From Arthrobacter sp. AZCC_0090 (GTDB lineage Bacteria > Actinomycetota > Actinomycetes > Actinomycetales > Micrococcaceae): a DNA stretch of 64,000 nt. Of this stretch, positions 8,444 to 17,718 are shown in pieces (positions within the stretch are counted from its first letter, which is position 1; every line of letters begins with the position of its first letter). The stretch spans positions 124,001-188,000 of the forward strand of contig NZ_JACHEE010000001.1 in assembly GCF_014207375.1 (NCBI RefSeq), given 5' to 3'. The notes below the pieces were generated by a model, which ran no database searches, was not told the origin of the DNA, and worked only from the letters and a program-made list of their open reading frames with translations. The translations under genes were made by a program, and so were the position numbers.

Positions 8444-8992
8444 CTAGACCTTGTTGCGTCGGAACCTGGCCAAGGCCTCGACCACCAGCTCATGGTCGGC
8501 TTTCTGTGGCAGTCCGGACACCGTGACGGTTGCCACCGGCCCCGTTCCCCTGGCGTAGATGGGGAAGGAACCTCCGTGTGTGGCAAAGCGGTTCTGGTCG
8601 AACCAAGCGTTGTCCTCCAGCCTGCCTCCACCGAGCCGGCCACGCAGGCCTACCAGAAGCGAAGGTTCGGCGTAGCGTGCCGCAGTCCGGCTCTTCCTCT
8701 CCACCCAAATTTCGTTGTCAGGCGTGGCTCCGGGCAGGGAGACGTGGAACAACACGTGCCCGCTTCTGCGGATGTCGATGGCGATGGGAAGATTGCGCTC
8801 CTTGCCGAGCTCAACAAGCAGAAGGCCGAGGGAGAGGGCGTCCGCCTGGCTGAAACTGTCGAATTGCAGCGTCCGGACTTCCGTTTCGATGCGCTCGATC
8901 AGGGCTTGGAGCGCCGATTCCGGCTGCTCTCCTGTGAAATCGGGATCGAATTCCATGTCCGGCGTGTGGCTTGGGTTGGCTTGCTCTTGCAT
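8444..8992 (-). CDS. UPF0303 / DUF336-type (heme-degrading-like) family protein
   Basis: The product is 182 aa from ATG 8992 (GAAGGGA upstream); longer in-frame starts lack a site. 'LQFDSFSQADALSLGLLLVELGKERNLPIAIDIRRSG' and 'HGGSFPIYARGTGPVATVTVSGLPQKADHELVVEAL' are diagnostic of the UPF0303 family related to GlcG/HbpS, whose members bind heme, cobalamin or act in assembly. Last gene of the large minus-strand operon that starts at 21410. Role in sugar catabolism is unknown. Confidence 0.8.
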   Translation of the reverse strand: MQEQANPSHTPDMEFDPDFTGEQPESALQALIERIETEVRTLQFDSFSQADALSLGLLLVELGKERNLPIAIDIRRSGHVLFHVSLPGATPDNEIWVERKSRTAARYAEPSLLVGLRGRLGGGRLEDNAWFDQNRFATHGGSFPIYARGTGPVATVTVSGLPQKADHELVVEALARFRRNKV

Positions 8993-9064
8993 TCTGCGTG
9001 GTTCCCTTCGTTGCTCGTGTCTGCCTGCCGGTGTGTCCAAGCACCTGGGCGGCTGTGCCCGACG

Positions 9065-10087
9065 TCAGGTCCGGGGGCGCCAAATCGCCGTCGATGATCG
9101 GATTCTGAGCTGCGGCTGGACGAGGCTCAATTGGGTCGTGATGTCCTCATTCCCGGCGGCGAGTCGCTTCATCAGCATTTCGGTGCCTTTAATGCCGATC
9201 TCCTGCGGGAATCCAGCCACCGACGTCATGGGAGGAACCTGGCTCGCGGCGATCCGTGTGTCGTCAAAGGAAGCAACTGCGATGTCGCGGCCCGGTTCGA
9301 GGCCCCGGCGGCGCATTTCGTCGTACACACCTTGCGCAACGATGTCGTTGTACGCCACCACCGCATCGGGAAGCCGGCCCAGGTCGAAAAGGTGCCCGAC
9401 GGCGGATGCGCCGCCTTCGGGGGTGATGGCACTGCGGAACTCGTCGGCGCTCCACAGTTCACATCCGGCCTTCTCCAAGGAAACGCTGAGGCCTTCCTCC
9501 CTTTCGATGAGCGACGGTGCCGGACGGCCGCCGAGCAACGCGACGCTCTTGCAGCCCAGGGCGGCGAGGTGGTCTCCGAGCATTCCCGCGCCCTTGACGT
9601 TCTCGCTGCCGACATAGTCGAAGCCTGCGAAGCGGCGTGCGAGCAGCACCACCGGCACGTTGGCTGCATCGACTTGCTTAGCGAGCCTTACGGGGTCGGT
9701 GTCCGGCGCCGGGAGCAGGAGCAGCCCGTCCACTTGGCGTTCAATCATGGACGCGATGATTTCATGCTGGCGGTCGGCAAGATCGCGGCTGTACCCGATG
9801 AAAATGGTGTAGCCCGCTTCGTGCGTGATCTCGTCGACGGCCATGGCCACTTCGGCAAAGTAGGGATTGACGATTTCCGTGACGATGAGGCCGATTGTCA
9901 TGGATCGGCTTTCCCGGAGGTTGGCAGCTTGCCGGTTATAGACGTATCCGAGTTGTGCCATGGCTTCCCGCACTCGTTGCGCCGTCGACTCGGGGATCCG
10001 GGAGCTGCCGCGAACGACGAGCGAAGCGGTGGAGCGTGAGACGCCGGCGGCCTTGCTCACTTCTTCGAGGGTGATGCGCGGGGCCAT
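9065..10087 (-). CDS. LacI-family regulator, paralogue of the one at 20391-21410
   Basis: The product is 340 aa. Start ATG 10087 has GGCAGGA upstream. The DNA-binding segment 'TLEEVSKAAGVSRSTASLVVRGSSRIPE' is nearly the same as that of the second regulator (TLEDVSKAAGVSRSTASLVLRGSARITE), and both end in 'WRPRT'. The recognition helix is identical, so both may read similar operators while sensing different sugars. It sits at the far end of the operon after the second GMC oxidoreductase, preceded by a long inverted repeat. Confidence 0.9.
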   Translation of the reverse strand: MAPRITLEEVSKAAGVSRSTASLVVRGSSRIPESTAQRVREAMAQLGYVYNRQAANLRESRSMTIGLIVTEIVNPYFAEVAMAVDEITHEAGYTIFIGYSRDLADRQHEIIASMIERQVDGLLLLPAPDTDPVRLAKQVDAANVPVVLLARRFAGFDYVGSENVKGAGMLGDHLAALGCKSVALLGGRPAPSLIEREEGLSVSLEKAGCELWSADEFRSAITPEGGASAVGHLFDLGRLPDAVVAYNDIVAQGVYDEMRRRGLEPGRDIAVASFDDTRIAASQVPPMTSVAGFPQEIGIKGTEMLMKRLAAGNEDITTQLSLVQPQLRIRSSTAIWRPRT

Positions 10088-10105
10088 GCTGTGTTCCTGC
10101 CGGTC

Positions 10106-10145
10106 GGTCGATAGGCGAAGAAGCGGCGCTTCCCGCCTATCGACC
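10106..10145. repeat. 12-bp inverted repeat in the leader of the LacI gene
   Basis: GGTCGATAGGCG (10106-10117) and CGCCTATCGACC (10134-10145) are perfect arms. The 16-nt spacer holds a second GAAGC/GCTTC stem (10120-10132). It lies between the GMC oxidoreductase stop and the regulator start with no U run, so it may attenuate or stabilise mRNA, or be an operator. Confidence 0.6.
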
Positions 10146-10148
10146 TTA

Positions 10149-11807
10149 TCAATCCGCATGCCGCGGATCCGGGAGATTCTCGCGGTCAGGCGAGCTTTTC
10201 GCGGATTGCTTCCCGTGAGTGGAAACCTCGACGGCGTCCTTACCGGCAGCGAGGATGGTGTCCGCGACGCGCAGGGCGTTGGCTGCGATGGTCAACGCGG
10301 GGTTGAGGGCTGCCGAGGAAGGAAAGTAGGAACTGTCCACTACCCAGAGGTTGTCCAGATCGTGCGCCCGGCAGTCCGGGTTGAGGACGCTCGTGCGGGG
10401 ATCGCGTCCAGCCACAGCCGTGCCGCACTGATGGGAGTTTGTCTCGATGCCCATGCGCTCGGTGAAGATCACCGGGTATCCGGCTTTGCGGACGGCCCGT
10501 CTGACACGCCGCACCAATTCTGCATGTGGCTCGAGGTTGTTCGGCTCCCACCAGATGTGGATCTTGCCGTCGACGACGCTGACGCCGTTGCTGCGTCGCG
10601 GCAGGTCTTCGGTGGTGAGGTAGATGTCGATGCTGCGATCCGACATCGCTTTCAGGATCGGGTTGGGCACCCAGGCTCGGGCCATCTTGAGCATGCTTGC
10701 CCGCAGCTTCCCGAGCATCTGCAGGTTTCCGAGCGGATACGGATTGCTGGGACCCGCTTCATACCAATCGTTGAGACCCAGGGTTTTCTGCCATAGCGTC
10801 CGGTTGAGCTTGAACGGGTTGATCCCGATGAAGAAGGTGCTGTTGTGGACCATGTAGTTCCTGCCCACAAGCCCGGAGGAGTTGGCAAGGCCACGGGGAT
10901 GCTCCCCGGTGGCGGAGCGCAGCAGCAGGGCGGCGGAGTTGACCGCTCCGGCGGCGAGGATGAACGTGGCAGCCTCGATCCTGATGAGTTTGCCGCCGCG
11001 CTCAGCCAAAGCGGCAACAACGGTACGTCCGTCGGCCCCCAGAACCAGCCGCGTGACCTTCGCACCGGTCATGAGTGCGACGCCGGCCTCCAGCGCCGGA
11101 TCGATGGCGACCTTCTCGGCGTCGGACTTCAGTCCCGCTTCATTCGGTGCGCCGTCGCTCGTGGCGCACAACGCCCGCTTCTCCGGGGTGTCGGCGTCGA
11201 GCCCGTTGGCCATCCTGAAGGGGTGGAGCCCCTGGCTCCTCAGCGAATCCGCCAGGGCTTGGATCGCAGGTTCGTGGTCGAGCGCAGGATAGGGGTATGC
11301 CTCGGAGTGTGAGGGTTCGGTGGGATCTTCGCCGATCTGGCCCCGGACCTTGAAGAGCTTTTCGGCGCGCGTGTAATACGGTTCAAGGTCCGCGTAGCTG
11401 AAAGGCCACGCCGGGGATATCCCCTCTGCATGCCGGGTTTCCTCGAAGTCGCTGGCCCGGAACCTTGGCAGGCAGGCGCCGTAGACCTTCGTGTTGCCCC
11501 CTACCCAGTAGTAGACGCCAGGTTTGAAGGATTCACCGGTGCGCCCATTGAACCAGGTGTCCGCGTTCTTGTAGCGGCCCTTGAGATAGACCTCGTCCAG
11601 GTCCGAGTTCTGCGGCTCAGCGGGCAATCGGTGGCCGCGTTCGATCACCAAGACCTTGGCACCGGAGTCCTTCAGGGCGTAGGCCATGGCGCCGCCGCCC
11701 ATGCCGGATCCGATGATGGCGACGTCGGTCTGGATCACCTCATCCGGCGGGGGCGCCGCTGCCGGATTCGGCGGCAGCGGCACATCATCGATGTTCTTGT
11801 ACGGCAT
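10149..11807 (-). CDS. GMC-family FAD-dependent sugar oxidoreductase
   Basis: The product is 552 aa. ATG 11807 is preceded by AAGGAGG located just upstream of the start at the end of the GH88 gene (5-nt gap), so the two are coupled. The FAD-binding 'VAIIGSGMGGGAMAYALK' (about 29-46) is followed by 'VIERGHRLP' and 'YYWVGGNTKVYGACLPRF'. The C-terminal GMC domain ends with 'NSHQCGTAVAGRDP' (catalytic His) and 'SSAALNPALTIAANA'. There is no signal peptide. Such enzymes oxidise C1, C2 or C3 hydroxyls of sugars. It lacks a fused subunit-3 domain, unlike the other GMC enzyme of this operon. Confidence 0.85.
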   Translation of the reverse strand: MPYKNIDDVPLPPNPAAAPPPDEVIQTDVAIIGSGMGGGAMAYALKDSGAKVLVIERGHRLPAEPQNSDLDEVYLKGRYKNADTWFNGRTGESFKPGVYYWVGGNTKVYGACLPRFRASDFEETRHAEGISPAWPFSYADLEPYYTRAEKLFKVRGQIGEDPTEPSHSEAYPYPALDHEPAIQALADSLRSQGLHPFRMANGLDADTPEKRALCATSDGAPNEAGLKSDAEKVAIDPALEAGVALMTGAKVTRLVLGADGRTVVAALAERGGKLIRIEAATFILAAGAVNSAALLLRSATGEHPRGLANSSGLVGRNYMVHNSTFFIGINPFKLNRTLWQKTLGLNDWYEAGPSNPYPLGNLQMLGKLRASMLKMARAWVPNPILKAMSDRSIDIYLTTEDLPRRSNGVSVVDGKIHIWWEPNNLEPHAELVRRVRRAVRKAGYPVIFTERMGIETNSHQCGTAVAGRDPRTSVLNPDCRAHDLDNLWVVDSSYFPSSAALNPALTIAANALRVADTILAAGKDAVEVSTHGKQSAKSSPDRENLPDPRHAD

Positions 11808-11812
11808 GTCGG

Positions 11813-13018
11813 TTAGCCTCCTTGGGCTTCGTCGAACTGCTGCACTTGGTCCACTGTGTCCAGGAACCAGTAGTCGCCCCACATGACGGATTCGTCAACG
11901 CCGAGGTCTTTGCCTTCGTGGTAGCTGCCGTGCTTCAACACGCCTTCCCAGTCTTCGTCCCGGGTGGCCAGGAAATCGTCCCCGGTCAGGCGGGTGAGGA
12001 TGTTCACCGCGTAGTCGGCGTAGATCCGGGCCTTCGTGCGGTCCTGCACCAGGCCGGCGAGCTGCCAGAAACCGCCTGCTGCAGCCGCCGCTGCCGACGT
12101 TTCATAGCGGCGGACTGGCGCTGGTTCTTCCCAATCGTTCGGCGGCACCAGACGCTCGCCGGTCTTTTCGATATAGAAGTCGGCAGCGGCGATGGCGGTT
12201 TCCAGGAAGCGGCGGTCTCCGGTGAAGCGGTAGACCGTTCCGAAGCCGTAGAGGGCCCACGCCTGCCCGCGTGCCCAGGAGCCGTCGTCGGAATAGCCCT
12301 GCTGAGTAGTCTGCTTCAGGAAGGCGCCGGTCTCGACGTCGAACATTCCTTCGTGGGAGGCGGAACCGTCTCCGCGCATGAGGAAGCGCCGGGTGGTGAG
12401 GCAGTGGTCCACGGCCTTGCGCGCCATGTCCTGGTCGCCGGTCTGCTGCGCGGCGTAGAGGGCCATGTGGATGTTCATCATGATGTCGATGAACAGGCTG
12501 TCCGGCCGGCGAAAGCTGGGCATGTACTTTCCGGCTTCGCGGTAGCGGCTCGCGGTGGTGCGGCCAGCCTCAACGACGACGTCGCGTTTGGTGGTGTCGC
12601 CGGTTGCTTCGAACCAGCGACGGTACGTGGACCAGAAGAGGAAGCCCAGGTCGTGGACCGTGTCGTCCGTCTTGCGGTGCTCAATGAGTTCCGAGTAGTG
12701 CTCGGCAGCGCTGAGGAAGCGTGCCTGCTCGGCCGAGCCGGCGCGGCGGGAGAGCATCCAGAGCTGGCCGCCAAGGAAGCCTTCGCACCAGTTGGTCCAC
12801 GCTTCGCCGTCCACCACCCATTTGCCTTCTTCGGTGTAGAGCGGGAATCGATCCGGGTGCTGGGTGGTGAGCCGCGAGAGCTTTGCGGAAGCGGTCCTCC
12901 AGGCCTTCGAAGCCGCTTCCCGGAACGCCGAGGGAACCTCGTAACCGGTGGGAAGTGTGAGGGGCAGGATGGCGGGCAGGACCGTAGCGGCGGTGGTAGT
13001 AGTTGCTGTGGCAGTCAT
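11813..13018 (-). CDS. GH88 unsaturated glucuronyl hydrolase
   Basis: The product is 401 aa with AGGAAACC before ATG 13018. The (alpha/alpha)6-barrel pattern of GH88 is clear: 'NWCEGFLGGQLWML', 'DLGFLFWSTYRRWFEATGD', 'SDDGSWARGQAWALYGFG', 'YETSAAAAAAGGFWQLA' and the C-terminal 'GVDESVMWGDYWFLD'. GH88 enzymes hydrate the 4,5-unsaturated uronyl end of oligosaccharides made by polysaccharide lyases, releasing a keto-uronic acid. No signal peptide is seen, so oligosaccharide import is implied; the divergent ABC transporter is the obvious partner. No lyase gene is present in the window. Confidence 0.85.
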   Translation of the reverse strand: MTATATTTTAATVLPAILPLTLPTGYEVPSAFREAASKAWRTASAKLSRLTTQHPDRFPLYTEEGKWVVDGEAWTNWCEGFLGGQLWMLSRRAGSAEQARFLSAAEHYSELIEHRKTDDTVHDLGFLFWSTYRRWFEATGDTTKRDVVVEAGRTTASRYREAGKYMPSFRRPDSLFIDIMMNIHMALYAAQQTGDQDMARKAVDHCLTTRRFLMRGDGSASHEGMFDVETGAFLKQTTQQGYSDDGSWARGQAWALYGFGTVYRFTGDRRFLETAIAAADFYIEKTGERLVPPNDWEEPAPVRRYETSAAAAAAGGFWQLAGLVQDRTKARIYADYAVNILTRLTGDDFLATRDEDWEGVLKHGSYHEGKDLGVDESVMWGDYWFLDTVDQVQQFDEAQGG

Positions 13019-13045
13019 GGTGGTTTCCTTTGGGTGGTACTTGGG

Positions 13046-14563
13046 TCAGCGGCGCGGGGCGTCGGGGGCGTCCACCCACCGGCTTTCGCGGGGGCCGACC
13101 TGCAGCTGGATCGTCTTCAGTTCGCTGAATTCGGCCAGGGCCTGGCGGCCGAGTTCGCGCCCGATTCCGCTCTGGCCGTAGCCGCCGAACGGTACTTCGG
13201 GGTAGCCGTCCATCCAGCGGTTGACCCAGACGGTGCCGGCCCGCAGGTCGCGGGCGGCAGTGAGGGCCTCGTTGATGTCGTTGCTCCAGATCCCGGCGGA
13301 CAGCCCGAACGAGGTGGAGTTCGCGATGCTGATCGCTTCCTCGAGCGTGTCGTACGGCAGCACGGAGAGGACGGGCCCGAAGATCTCATCGGTCGCGATG
13401 GACATCTGCGCGGTGACGTCCGTGAAAACGGTGGGCTGGTAGAAGCGGCCGTCCAGGCCGGTATCCAGGCGGCCGCCGCCCGTGAGCAGGTGGGCGCCGG
13501 CGTCGCGGCCTTCGGCCACGTAGCGTTCGACGACGGCGAGCTGTGCGTCGTTGACGAGGGAACCCACCAAAGTGTCGGACTTGAGCGGATCGCCCACACG
13601 CATGTGTTGTGCGCGTTCGACGACGGCGGCGGCGAATTCGTCGGCGATGGAACGGTGCACTATCAGGCGGCTGCCGGAGTTGCAGCACTGTCCCACGTTG
13701 AAGTAGCCGCCGAACACGCCGGCGTCCACCGCGGCGGTGAAATCGGCGTTGGGCGTGATGAGCTGCGGGTTCTTGCCGCCGAGTTCGAGTTCGACCTTCT
13801 TCAAGTCCCGGCCGGCGGTCGCGGCGATGCTCTTGCCGACACCCGTTGATCCGGTGAAGCTGACCATGTCGATGCCAGGGTGCTCCGCGATGGCGGAGCC
13901 GACTACGCGGTCGCCGGTGACGATGTTCACGACGCCTGCGGGGAACCCGGCCTCACGGATGAGCCGTCCCAGCATCACCGTGGTGGCGGAGGTGCTTTCG
14001 CTCGGCTTGATCACGGCGGTGTTTCCGGCGGCGAGGGCGAACGGGAGCTTCTGGCTGATGATCAGCAGCGGGAAGTTCCACGGCGTGATCATGCCGACGA
14101 CGCCGATCGGTTCGTGGACCACGAGCGCCAGGGTGTCGGGCCCCAGGGCGTTGTGGGCATCGCCTTGGGTGTTCCGGGCCAGGCTGGCCGCGTACTCCCA
14201 CAACTCTGCGGTGCCCGCGACTTCGTTGCGGGACTGCGTGATGGGCTTGCCCGTTTCGAGCGTTTCAGCCAAGGCCAGTTCTTCCGCATCGCGGCGGACA
14301 ATCTCGGCGACCTTCAGCAGCAACTTGGAGCGCTGGGATCCGCTGGACTTCCGCCAGCCGCCCTCCAAGGCCCTGCGTGCAGCGGCAACGGCCCGGTCGA
14401 CGTCGTCCTTCCCGCCTTGGGGGAAGGAAGTCACCTCGACTTCGTGTGCCGGGCTCAGCCGCGTGAAGGTCTCGCCGCTGCGGGCCTGGACGTCTTCACC
14501 GTCGATGATCATCGGCCGGTAGGTGGGCTCGACGTCGTCGAGCGTGTAATTCCTGGTTTCCAT
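13046..14563 (-). CDS. NAD(P)-dependent aldehyde dehydrogenase (betaine-aldehyde-dehydrogenase-like)
   Basis: The product is 505 aa. The open frame extends much further upstream, but ATG 14563 has AAGGA at proper spacing and begins the real homology. Motifs include 'GVVGMITPWNFPLL' (cofactor), 'VSFTGSTGVGKSIA', 'ELGGKNPQ' with the general-base Glu near 265, and 'GQCCNSGSRL' with the nucleophilic Cys near 300. The protein should be active and cytoplasmic. In this operon it would oxidise an aldehyde released from a uronate or keto-sugar. Its substrate is not predictable. Confidence 0.9.
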   Translation of the reverse strand: METRNYTLDDVEPTYRPMIIDGEDVQARSGETFTRLSPAHEVEVTSFPQGGKDDVDRAVAAARRALEGGWRKSSGSQRSKLLLKVAEIVRRDAEELALAETLETGKPITQSRNEVAGTAELWEYAASLARNTQGDAHNALGPDTLALVVHEPIGVVGMITPWNFPLLIISQKLPFALAAGNTAVIKPSESTSATTVMLGRLIREAGFPAGVVNIVTGDRVVGSAIAEHPGIDMVSFTGSTGVGKSIAATAGRDLKKVELELGGKNPQLITPNADFTAAVDAGVFGGYFNVGQCCNSGSRLIVHRSIADEFAAAVVERAQHMRVGDPLKSDTLVGSLVNDAQLAVVERYVAEGRDAGAHLLTGGGRLDTGLDGRFYQPTVFTDVTAQMSIATDEIFGPVLSVLPYDTLEEAISIANSTSFGLSAGIWSNDINEALTAARDLRAGTVWVNRWMDGYPEVPFGGYGQSGIGRELGRQALAEFSELKTIQLQVGPRESRWVDAPDAPRR

Positions 14564-14609
14564 TTCGGGTGTCCTTAGAAAATGTTGTGTGGGTCCAGCT
14601 GGCGGTGTG

Positions 14610-15422
14610 TCAGTTGTCCGTGAAGTGCGCCGCGCGCTTTTCCCGGAAGGCTGCAACGCCCTCGGCGAGGTCGTCGGTGGCGGCCGCGAGGCCGCCGGCC
14701 AGAGCCTCGAGCACGCGGGACGGAGCACCGTCGGCAGCGGCGTCGATGAGTTGCTTGCCCAGCTGCACGGCCAGGGGAGCTCCGGCCAGCAGGTCATTGC
14801 TGAGTTTTGCAACGGCCTCTTCGAGCTCCGATTGGGGCGCGACGGCAGTGGCCAGGCCCCAGCCGACAGCTTCGTCACCCGAGAGTTGCCTGCGGGTGAG
14901 GACGAGCTCCTTGGCCCGTGCCCGGCCCACCAGCTCCGTGGCGCGTTCAGTGCCACCCCAGCCGGGGACGGTGCCGAGGCCGGTCTCAGGCAGGGCAACG
15001 CGCGCCTCTGCGGCGATGACGCGGAAGTCGCAAGCCAGGGCAAGCTCCAGCCCGCCGCCGAAGGCCAGTCCGTCGACGACGGCGATGCTGGGCTGGCGGA
15101 GTCCTGCGAGGGCATCGAAGGCCCGGTGACCGGTGGCGATCCAGTCCCTCCACATGCCGGCGGCGGAGAGATCGGCGAAGTGGTTGATGTCCGCGCCGAC
15201 GCAGAAGACCTTCTGGCCGCCGGTGCGCACGATGGCGAGCCGCGCTGAGGAGGCGGCGACTTCGCGCGCTGCCGCGGCGAGATCTTCCAGCAGTCCCAGG
15301 GTGAGTGCGTTGAGCTTCGCGGAGCGGTCGATCAGGATCGTCGCGGTGTGCCCGTCGGCGGAGTACTCCACGGTGACCTGTTCTGTGACTTCCTTGGTGA
15401 CCGGGGCGGTCTGCGTGCTCAT
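14610..15422 (-). CDS. enoyl-CoA hydratase/isomerase (crotonase) family protein
   Basis: The product is 270 aa. ATG 15422 overlaps the upstream stop as ATGA and has AAAGGAG. The oxyanion-hole segment 'GADINHFADLSAAGM', the 'FGGGLELALACDFRV' helix and 'ETGLGTVPGWGGTER' (acid residue in the first Glu) are intact. Crotonases act on acyl-CoA thioesters. Its place among sugar oxidoreductases and beside a CoA-transferase means the pathway probably passes through a CoA ester, which is unusual for hexuronate degradation. Confidence 0.9.
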   Translation of the reverse strand: MSTQTAPVTKEVTEQVTVEYSADGHTATILIDRSAKLNALTLGLLEDLAAAAREVAASSARLAIVRTGGQKVFCVGADINHFADLSAAGMWRDWIATGHRAFDALAGLRQPSIAVVDGLAFGGGLELALACDFRVIAAEARVALPETGLGTVPGWGGTERATELVGRARAKELVLTRRQLSGDEAVGWGLATAVAPQSELEEAVAKLSNDLLAGAPLAVQLGKQLIDAAADGAPSRVLEALAGGLAAATDDLAEGVAAFREKRAAHFTDN

Positions 15423-17686
15423 GGCTGCTCCTTTCGCTGGCCGCCAAATTCGCCGGCCAAGTGTTCTGCGGCCCGCAAGACGATGGCCCAGATGGTCAGG
15501 GTGGGGTTGATGCCCGGGCAGCTGGGGAACGCAGCACCCGAGTACATGTACAGGTTGGGGGTGTCGTGGACCGCAAGGTGCTGGTCGAGGACGGTTGCCT
15601 TTGGGTCGTGGCCGAAGCGGGCACCTCCGAGGTCGTGGCTTGAGCCGACCCCGGTGAAGTACGGGCCCTGCCACGTCTTGGTGGCACCCATGTCTTTCAG
15701 CAGCCCGGTGGCACGGTCTGCCATCCAGGAGGCCAGCCGGCGTTCGTTTTCGCGCAGCCTGTAGGTCACCCGGACCAGCGGCATGCCCAGTCCGGAGGAG
15801 TCCCGGTGCCGCGGGTCGATTTCCAGTCTGTGGGATGCGTAGGGCAGGGCGTCGGGTTGAATCCGGATGACCCCCTGCTGGGACCACAGTTTCAGATGGT
15901 CACGATACGAGGCGCCCCAGCGGCGGACGTCCTCGGGAAGGGTCTCGCGGGCGATCTGCAGGGGCAGGGCCTGCTGTTCGGCGCCGAGCGTGGCGCCGCC
16001 GATGAAGCCGTGGTCCAGGGACCTGAAATCGGCGGCGAGGTAGTCGTCCAGGACGACACCCTGCGCGGCCGGGCCGGTGTGCCGGTTGAATTCGGTCCCG
16101 GGGAAGAGCGCGTCCACGTGGCCGAACATCTTGGTCATGTAGTGCAGGCCCAGTTGGCCAGTGTTGTTGCCCAGGCCGTTTTCGTGCCGGGAATCTGCCG
16201 AAAGGTACATAAGGCGCAGGTTTTCGTAGGTGTAGGCCGAGAGGATGACGGCACGCGCGTACTGGCGCCGGACCCGGCCGAGCGGATCAACCCACTCGAC
16301 GCCGCGGGCAGCACCGGACTCGTCCATGATGATGCGGGTGACGCGGGCGTGGGTACGCAGTTCGAAGTTGCCAGTGGCGATGGCAGCAGGCACGGGACCC
16401 AGGCCCGGGTGCCAGCGGTCGCCGCGGAAGGAACCGAGGCCATTGTTCCAGGCGCTGTAACCGGTGGCAGCCCGGCCGCCGTATGACTCGGTAGTGAACC
16501 CGGCCGGAACAGGGTGCGGGTGCAGCCCGGCCGCCTTGGTGGTCTTGCTGAACTTGTTGCCCAGGATGAAGGGGCGGGTCGGCGGCAACGGCAGGGGTTT
16601 GCTGCGCTTGACGAACGGATTGGATTCGTCGCCGGCGATGCCGATCAGGTGTTCGAGCTTAGTGTAGAAGGGCTCCAGGTCGTCGTAACTGACCGGCCAA
16701 TCGGCCAGGGTGCAGTCCTCGGGCAGCGAGTCCGGTCCGTAGAGGCCGTCGTAGTGACTCTTGGGGGCGAACTGCCACGGGTGGAAGCGGCGCAGCCAGG
16801 AGCCGTAATGTCCAGCGGAGCCGCCGACGCCGTTGACCATCCGGCCCAGGGAGAAGGTGGCCTGGCGGCTGTCCTCTTCATCCGCGGTTTCGCGCCACCG
16901 GGGGGTTTCCTGCTGGAACTTGGGGCCCAGACCGCCGCGTGTGTAGTACGCGTGCTCCAGCTCGTCGGGGAGGAATTCGTCGAGGGGACGGAATGGGCCC
17001 GCCTCGAGGCCTACCACGCTCAAGCCGGCCTCCGCGAAGACCTGGGCGCTCAGGCCGCCCATGGCGCCGACGCCGATGAGGAGGACGTCCACTTCCTCGG
17101 TCATCTGCGGGTTGACGGCATTCTCGTAGCCAAGCTGCTTGAGCCGGTGTCCTTCAGTGTCGCGGGGGATTTCCTGCATCGCGTCCGCGAGGGTCTTGAT
17201 GACTCCGCCCTTGGTGACGTGCTCGGTGCTGAGGTTTTCCTCGGCGGAGTTTTCCAGCCAGACGCCGGGGTGCTTGAGGAACTTCCATCCGACGGCGTCC
17301 TTGTTGCCGCCATGGACAGGATCGGCGAAGAGACCTTCCTGCAAGTGCGCGACGACCAAGCCGAAGAGATCCTGTTGTTCCTTCGCAGGAAGCCGGTCAC
17401 TCAATTCGCCCTGCTCAAGCAAGACCAGCACGTCGGAGCGCTCCTCTATAGTCAAGGACGCGAAGTTGCGGCCGTACTTGACTTCGGAATGGCGGTCCAA
17501 GGCACCGAAGAGCCACTGGTACCGCGGCAGGTCCTTCCGCCCGTAGCCTTCAAGCGTCAGGTCGAGGTAGTCGGTGACACCCGCTTCGCGGACGCCGGGG
17601 CTGTCGCCGTCGGACGGGAACATCGTCTCGAACAATGCGTCGGCGAGTTCGGTTTCGTACGGGGTAAGAATGCGGTGGCTACTCAT
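15419..17686 (-). CDS. fused gluconate-2-dehydrogenase-subunit-3-like / GMC oxidoreductase
   Basis: The product is 755 aa. Residues about 1-190 resemble the small gluconate 2-dehydrogenase subunit 3 family ('YETELADALFETMFPSD', 'FLKHPGVWLE'), which is normally a separate polypeptide. From about 200 follows a GMC flavoprotein with 'VDVLLIGVGAMGGLSAQVF', 'GVGGSAGHYGSWLRRFHPW' and a C-terminal 'GVGSSHDLGGARFG ... NPTLTIW'. No Tat or Sec signal is apparent although subunit-3 proteins are often exported. The fusion places the assembly/electron-transfer module and catalytic module in one chain. Likely a membrane- or carrier-linked sugar dehydrogenase. Confidence 0.8.
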   Translation of the reverse strand: MSSHRILTPYETELADALFETMFPSDGDSPGVREAGVTDYLDLTLEGYGRKDLPRYQWLFGALDRHSEVKYGRNFASLTIEERSDVLVLLEQGELSDRLPAKEQQDLFGLVVAHLQEGLFADPVHGGNKDAVGWKFLKHPGVWLENSAEENLSTEHVTKGGVIKTLADAMQEIPRDTEGHRLKQLGYENAVNPQMTEEVDVLLIGVGAMGGLSAQVFAEAGLSVVGLEAGPFRPLDEFLPDELEHAYYTRGGLGPKFQQETPRWRETADEEDSRQATFSLGRMVNGVGGSAGHYGSWLRRFHPWQFAPKSHYDGLYGPDSLPEDCTLADWPVSYDDLEPFYTKLEHLIGIAGDESNPFVKRSKPLPLPPTRPFILGNKFSKTTKAAGLHPHPVPAGFTTESYGGRAATGYSAWNNGLGSFRGDRWHPGLGPVPAAIATGNFELRTHARVTRIIMDESGAARGVEWVDPLGRVRRQYARAVILSAYTYENLRLMYLSADSRHENGLGNNTGQLGLHYMTKMFGHVDALFPGTEFNRHTGPAAQGVVLDDYLAADFRSLDHGFIGGATLGAEQQALPLQIARETLPEDVRRWGASYRDHLKLWSQQGVIRIQPDALPYASHRLEIDPRHRDSSGLGMPLVRVTYRLRENERRLASWMADRATGLLKDMGATKTWQGPYFTGVGSSHDLGGARFGHDPKATVLDQHLAVHDTPNLYMYSGAAFPSCPGINPTLTIWAIVLRAAEHLAGEFGGQRKEQP

Positions 17687-17718
17687 GGCGGAGTTCCTTT
17701 CGGGCGTATCGGCCGGCG

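Noticed and set aside
11822..13849. 675-codon open frame on the plus strand
   Set aside because: It lies antisense to the GH88 and aldehyde dehydrogenase genes, has no ribosome site and no protein motif; long antisense frames are expected at this GC content.
14564..15115. N-terminal extension of the aldehyde dehydrogenase frame
   Set aside because: It overlaps the crotonase gene, has no homology, and ATG 14563 has a proper ribosome site.
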